Origin: an uncultured Bacteroidota bacterium | GTDB lineage: Bacteria > Bacteroidota > Bacteroidia > B-17B0 > Aurantibacillaceae | Length of the DNA: 52,315 bases | Reading direction: 5' to 3' | NCBI GenBank assembly: GCA_903834765.1 | Contig: CAILKE010000041.1 | Location: 1 to 52,315 of the forward strand | Notes under the pieces: generated by a model | What the model was told of the DNA's origin: nothing | The model's input: the letters and a program-made list of their open reading frames with translations, nothing else | The model's database searches: none | In this document: piece by piece, positions 49,499 to 52,315 of the stretch | Layout of the letters: every line of letters starts with the position of its first letter | How positions within the stretch are numbered: position 1 is the stretch's first letter | Position numbers and translations under genes: made by a program

Positions 49499-52315
49499 AT
49501 GATAAACAAAACATTTATAAAAAAAATATCCTCATTAATTCTCTTAGTAGGATTAATTTGTTTTCAAGTTAAACTATATTCTCAAACCATTCAAACATTT
49601 GCTACAGCCGGAGCAACAAGTTGGACGTGCCCATTTGGTGTTACCACTATTACAGTTGAATGTTGGGGCGCTGGTGGTGGCGGCGGCGGCGGTGGGTCTG
49701 TTATTAATGCTGCCGGTGGTGGCGGTGGCGGTGGGGCTTATGCTAGTTCTGTCATTACTGTAGCTTCAGGAAATATTTATACAATAACTGTTGGTGCAGG
49801 TGGTGCAGCTGGTGGAAGTTTTGGCACCACAGGTGGAAATGGAAGTAATTCAAGTTTTAATTCAACTATTGTGATGGCCGCTGGTGGTAATGGCGGTATT
49901 GGCTCTGGAGGTGGAGGAACTGGTGGCATCGGAGGTGCAGCAACTTCTTGCACAGGAACCTTTAAGTATTCGGGCGGAAATGGTGGAAGTGGAAATGGCG
50001 GTATTGGTGGTGGCGGTGGAGGTAGTAGTGCGGGTTCATCAATTAATGGAAATACTGCAAGTCAATATATAGGTGGAGTTGCACCAGCAGGCGGTGTTGC
50101 AGGAACTTCCGCAAGCACTTTGGCAGCAGGGGCTGTTGGGAATGTTGGTTTAAGTGGCGGTGGTGGTGCTTCTGCTGGCAGAAGAGGTTCAAGTGGTATT
50201 GATAATGCAGGCGGAGCGGGCGGAGCGGGAAAAGTAGTGTTAAGTTATTGCACTGCAATGTCTATAACATCAACCCAAACTAATGTAAGTTGTACAGGTG
50301 GCAATAATGGATTTATTGATGCTACTGTTACAGGAGGAATTCAAAACAGCGGCAGTATAATATTAGACATTCAAACCGTTGATGATATTTGTGCAGCTGG
50401 CGGTAATGACTCTTGGCAATCTTTTACTCCAAATCTTACTGCCAGGTTAGCGGCTTTTGAAGTTAAATTAGACGGACCTGATAATGGCAATTGGTACCTT
50501 TACAAAGGCACTGGAGTTGGTGGGGTATTATTAGCTTCTGGAACTTATACAGCAACAGCAGCAGGTTATAAATACATATCAATACCATCATTACCGCAAT
50601 TAACTGCTGGTCAGATTTGTACGTTCAGATTAACAACTCCTATGGTAGATTGGTTGGTTTCGTGCTCGGCTAATTATAGTGGTGGGCAAGACAATAATAA
50701 TAACGCATTTGATAGAGTTTTTAAAACACATATGGTTTTAAATCCATATAGCTATCTATGGTCAAATGGAGCTGTAACGGAAGATATTAGTAATTTAGTG
50801 GCGGGTTCATATACGCTCACAGTTACCGATGCAGTTGGTTGCAGTGCTGTTGATACAAAAACGATTACCAGTCTTGGTCCTTTAGTTATAACAGCTTCAG
50901 CATCACCCACTACTATTTGTGCTGGCTCTACAAGTACCTTAACGGCCTTTGGTCCGCTTACTTTAGATCAAAAATCTATTCCGGGCTCCCAAACCGGATC
51001 ATGGGCTGCAACAAATGCAGAACAACAAACATTCATTCCATCAACGACTGGCTTACTTAGAAAAGTTAGAATTCAAACTGCTACTTATGGTTCTGCAACA
51101 AATATTACAGTAAATATTAAATCAGGAACTCCTACAACTGGATCTTTATTAACAACAGTAACCTATTTTAAAGCGGCAAATTTAAATTCGTGGGATGATG
51201 TTATATTACCAGGCTCTGGAGTCAATTTAACAGCTGGTACCACTTATTATATCGAAATAGTTAGTGGAAGCCAGGTAGATTGGATTTATAATTCAACCGA
51301 TACCTATTCAAATGGAAATGCATCTAGAGGCGGAACTAATTATACTTGGGATTATAATTTTGAAACCTACATGGATTTAAATACTTATGTATGGAATCCT
51401 GGCGCATTAAGTAATCCTGTAATCGCAGTAAATCCAACTATTACCACCAATTATACGTTAACAGTAACAAGTCCTCTAAGTTGTTCAAATTCGCAAATCG
51501 TAACTGTAAATGTTGATCCGGTTAGTGTTGGTGGAACTGCATCTGCTAATCAATCTATTTGCATTGGTCAAATTTCTGCTCCTATTACATTAACTGGATC
51601 AATAGGTGCGATACAATGGCAATCATCTCCAAATAATACTACATGGACAAATATTTCTGGTGCTACCACAAATATTTTATCAAGTGCACAAATTGGTCCT
51701 TTAATTTCTACAACTTATTATAGAGCCACGGTCACTAGTGGTTTATGTACTGCAGTGGTATCAAATGTAATTACAATTACTGTTAATGCATTTCCTTCTA
51801 TTAGTGCAAATAGTGCAACTATTTGTTCAGGAACATCAGTTGTATTAACAGCAAGTGGAGCCTCAACATACTCTTGGAGTTCAGGAGCCACAACATCCAC
51901 TATATCTGTTTCACCTACATCTACTTCAGTTTACTCTGTCACAGGCACAACAAATGGCTGTTCGTCATTAAATACAGCAACAGTATCAGTAAATCCTACT
52001 CCAACCCTAACAGCTGTAGCATCTCCAACAGCAATGTGCATTTTTGCTTCCGCAAATTTAACAGCAACGGGTGCATCAACGTATACTTGGAATCCAGGTC
52101 CAATAACCGGTTCAATAGTAAGTGTGAGTCCAAGTGCTACAACTATTTATACAGTAACAGGTACAAGTGCAGCAGGATGTATTAATACTCAAACAACAAG
52201 TTTAACAGTAAATAATAATCCAACGTTAACAGCAACGCCATCATCAACAGCAATTTGTATTGGTGCTTCTGCAAATTTAACAGCAACGGGTGCATCAACG
52301 TATACTTGGAATCCA
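49499..52315 (+). CDS. Giant glycine-rich, Ig-repeat surface protein, 3' end outside the window
   Basis: The frame starts at ATG 49499 and is open for 939 codons to the window edge. It begins with a signal peptide (MINKTFIKKISSLILLVGLI..). Residues about 30 to 255 are a glycine-rich domain (VTTITVECWGAGGGGGGGGS ... AGGAGKVVLSYC). Next is an SprB-like repeat (TNVSCTGGNNGFIDATVTGG ... YLWSNGAVTEDISNLVAGSY) with about 130 extra residues in its middle, and an Ig-like domain (TTICAGSTSTLTAFG ... YVWNPGALSNPVIAVNPTIT) with about 145 extra residues at the equivalent place. Further Ig-like repeats follow (TICSGTSVVLTASGASTYSW; CIGASANLTATGASTYTWNP). By analogy it should end in a T9SS sorting domain, but this lies beyond the window. 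Confidence 0.88.
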   Translation, partial: MINKTFIKKISSLILLVGLICFQVKLYSQTIQTFATAGATSWTCPFGVTTITVECWGAGGGGGGGGSVINAAGGGGGGGAYASSVITVASGNIYTITVGAGGAAGGSFGTTGGNGSNSSFNSTIVMAAGGNGGIGSGGGGTGGIGGAATSCTGTFKYSGGNGGSGNGGIGGGGGGSSAGSSINGNTASQYIGGVAPAGGVAGTSASTLAAGAVGNVGLSGGGGASAGRRGSSGIDNAGGAGGAGKVVLSYCTAMSITSTQTNVSCTGGNNGFIDATVTGGIQNSGSIILDIQTVDDICAAGGNDSWQSFTPNLTARLAAFEVKLDGPDNGNWYLYKGTGVGGVLLASGTYTATAAGYKYISIPSLPQLTAGQICTFRLTTPMVDWLVSCSANYSGGQDNNNNAFDRVFKTHMVLNPYSYLWSNGAVTEDISNLVAGSYTLTVTDAVGCSAVDTKTITSLGPLVITASASPTTICAGSTSTLTAFGPLTLDQKSIPGSQTGSWAATNAEQQTFIPSTTGLLRKVRIQTATYGSATNITVNIKSGTPTTGSLLTTVTYFKAANLNSWDDVILPGSGVNLTAGTTYYIEIVSGSQVDWIYNSTDTYSNGNASRGGTNYTWDYNFETYMDLNTYVWNPGALSNPVIAVNPTITTNYTLTVTSPLSCSNSQIVTVNVDPVSVGGTASANQSICIGQISAPITLTGSIGAIQWQSSPNNTTWTNISGATTNILSSAQIGPLISTTYYRATVTSGLCTAVVSNVITITVNAFPSISANSATICSGTSVVLTASGASTYSWSSGATTSTISVSPTSTSVYSVTGTTNGCSSLNTATVSVNPTPTLTAVASPTAMCIFASANLTATGASTYTWNPGPITGSIVSVSPSATTIYTVTGTSAAGCINTQTTSLTVNNNPTLTATPSSTAICIGASANLTATGASTYTWNP

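Noticed and set aside
49884-50258. Valine/glutamate-rich and histidine/leucine-rich frames over the glycine-rich domain
   Set aside because: They are alternative frames of the glycine codon-rich segment of the large gene starting at 49499, which is open throughout.

Overview
The window comes from a low-G+C member of the Bacteroidota, probably a gliding or gliding-related lineage near the Flavobacteriales. The evidence is a PorP/SprF gene beside an OmpA-family lipoprotein and a giant SprB-repeat adhesin, several proteins ending in type A or type B type IX secretion (T9SS) sorting domains, and Bacteroidota-style promoters with a TAnnTTTG -7 box. The species cannot be fixed from the sequence alone.

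Left part (1 to about 11.6 kb): an accessory region organised like an integron cassette array. All genes read on the minus strand as one- to three-gene units: oxidoreductase; TPR-PP2C phosphatase; ParE-type toxin and antitoxin; GNAT-like protein with two tiny paralogues; a 106-aa protein with a membrane J-domain protein; an HTH-methyltransferase/HNH restriction-modification pair; and a zeta-like kinase with a 49-aa partner. Between units lie palindromic sites of about 90 to 145 bp shaped like attC sites, ending in a ...TAACAGC-type box and an ACGTTA..GGC-type box. Four are clear and two are degenerate. At the head of the array is a XerD-like tyrosine recombinase, broken by a 292-bp insertion that carries a GIY-YIG endonuclease gene flanked by 20-bp inverted repeats. 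No canonical IntI is present. Upstream lie a 22-bp minisatellite (11 units) and a 180-bp higher-order repeat.

Middle part (12.5 to 24.5 kb, minus strand): a probable four-gene surface operon comprising a small exported protein, a 2900-aa SprB-repeat adhesin, PorP/SprF and a PorE-like OmpA lipoprotein. An M43 metalloprotease with a T9SS type A tail follows on the plus strand. A toxin-antitoxin pair then sits exactly at the 5' end of uvrB, bounded by 29-bp direct repeats, so that the first uvrB codons are duplicated on its far side.

Right part (29.7 to 52.3 kb): mostly housekeeping and envelope genes. These are tRNA-Ser(GGA), a NamZ-like (DUF1343) muramidase, a LolE/FtsX-type permease, pyrF, a PHB-depolymerase-like esterase, a T9SS type B protein next to a LytS-type propeller histidine kinase, a cobalamin riboswitch controlling a lone secreted surface protein, Sua5/YrdC, a membrane TPR protein, ribH, an NrnA-like DHH phosphoesterase, ndk and a K+ channel with a TrkA-N domain. 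The window ends in three surface-protein genes. The last runs off the edge and contains Ig-like domains that appear to be split by inserted beta-rich domains.
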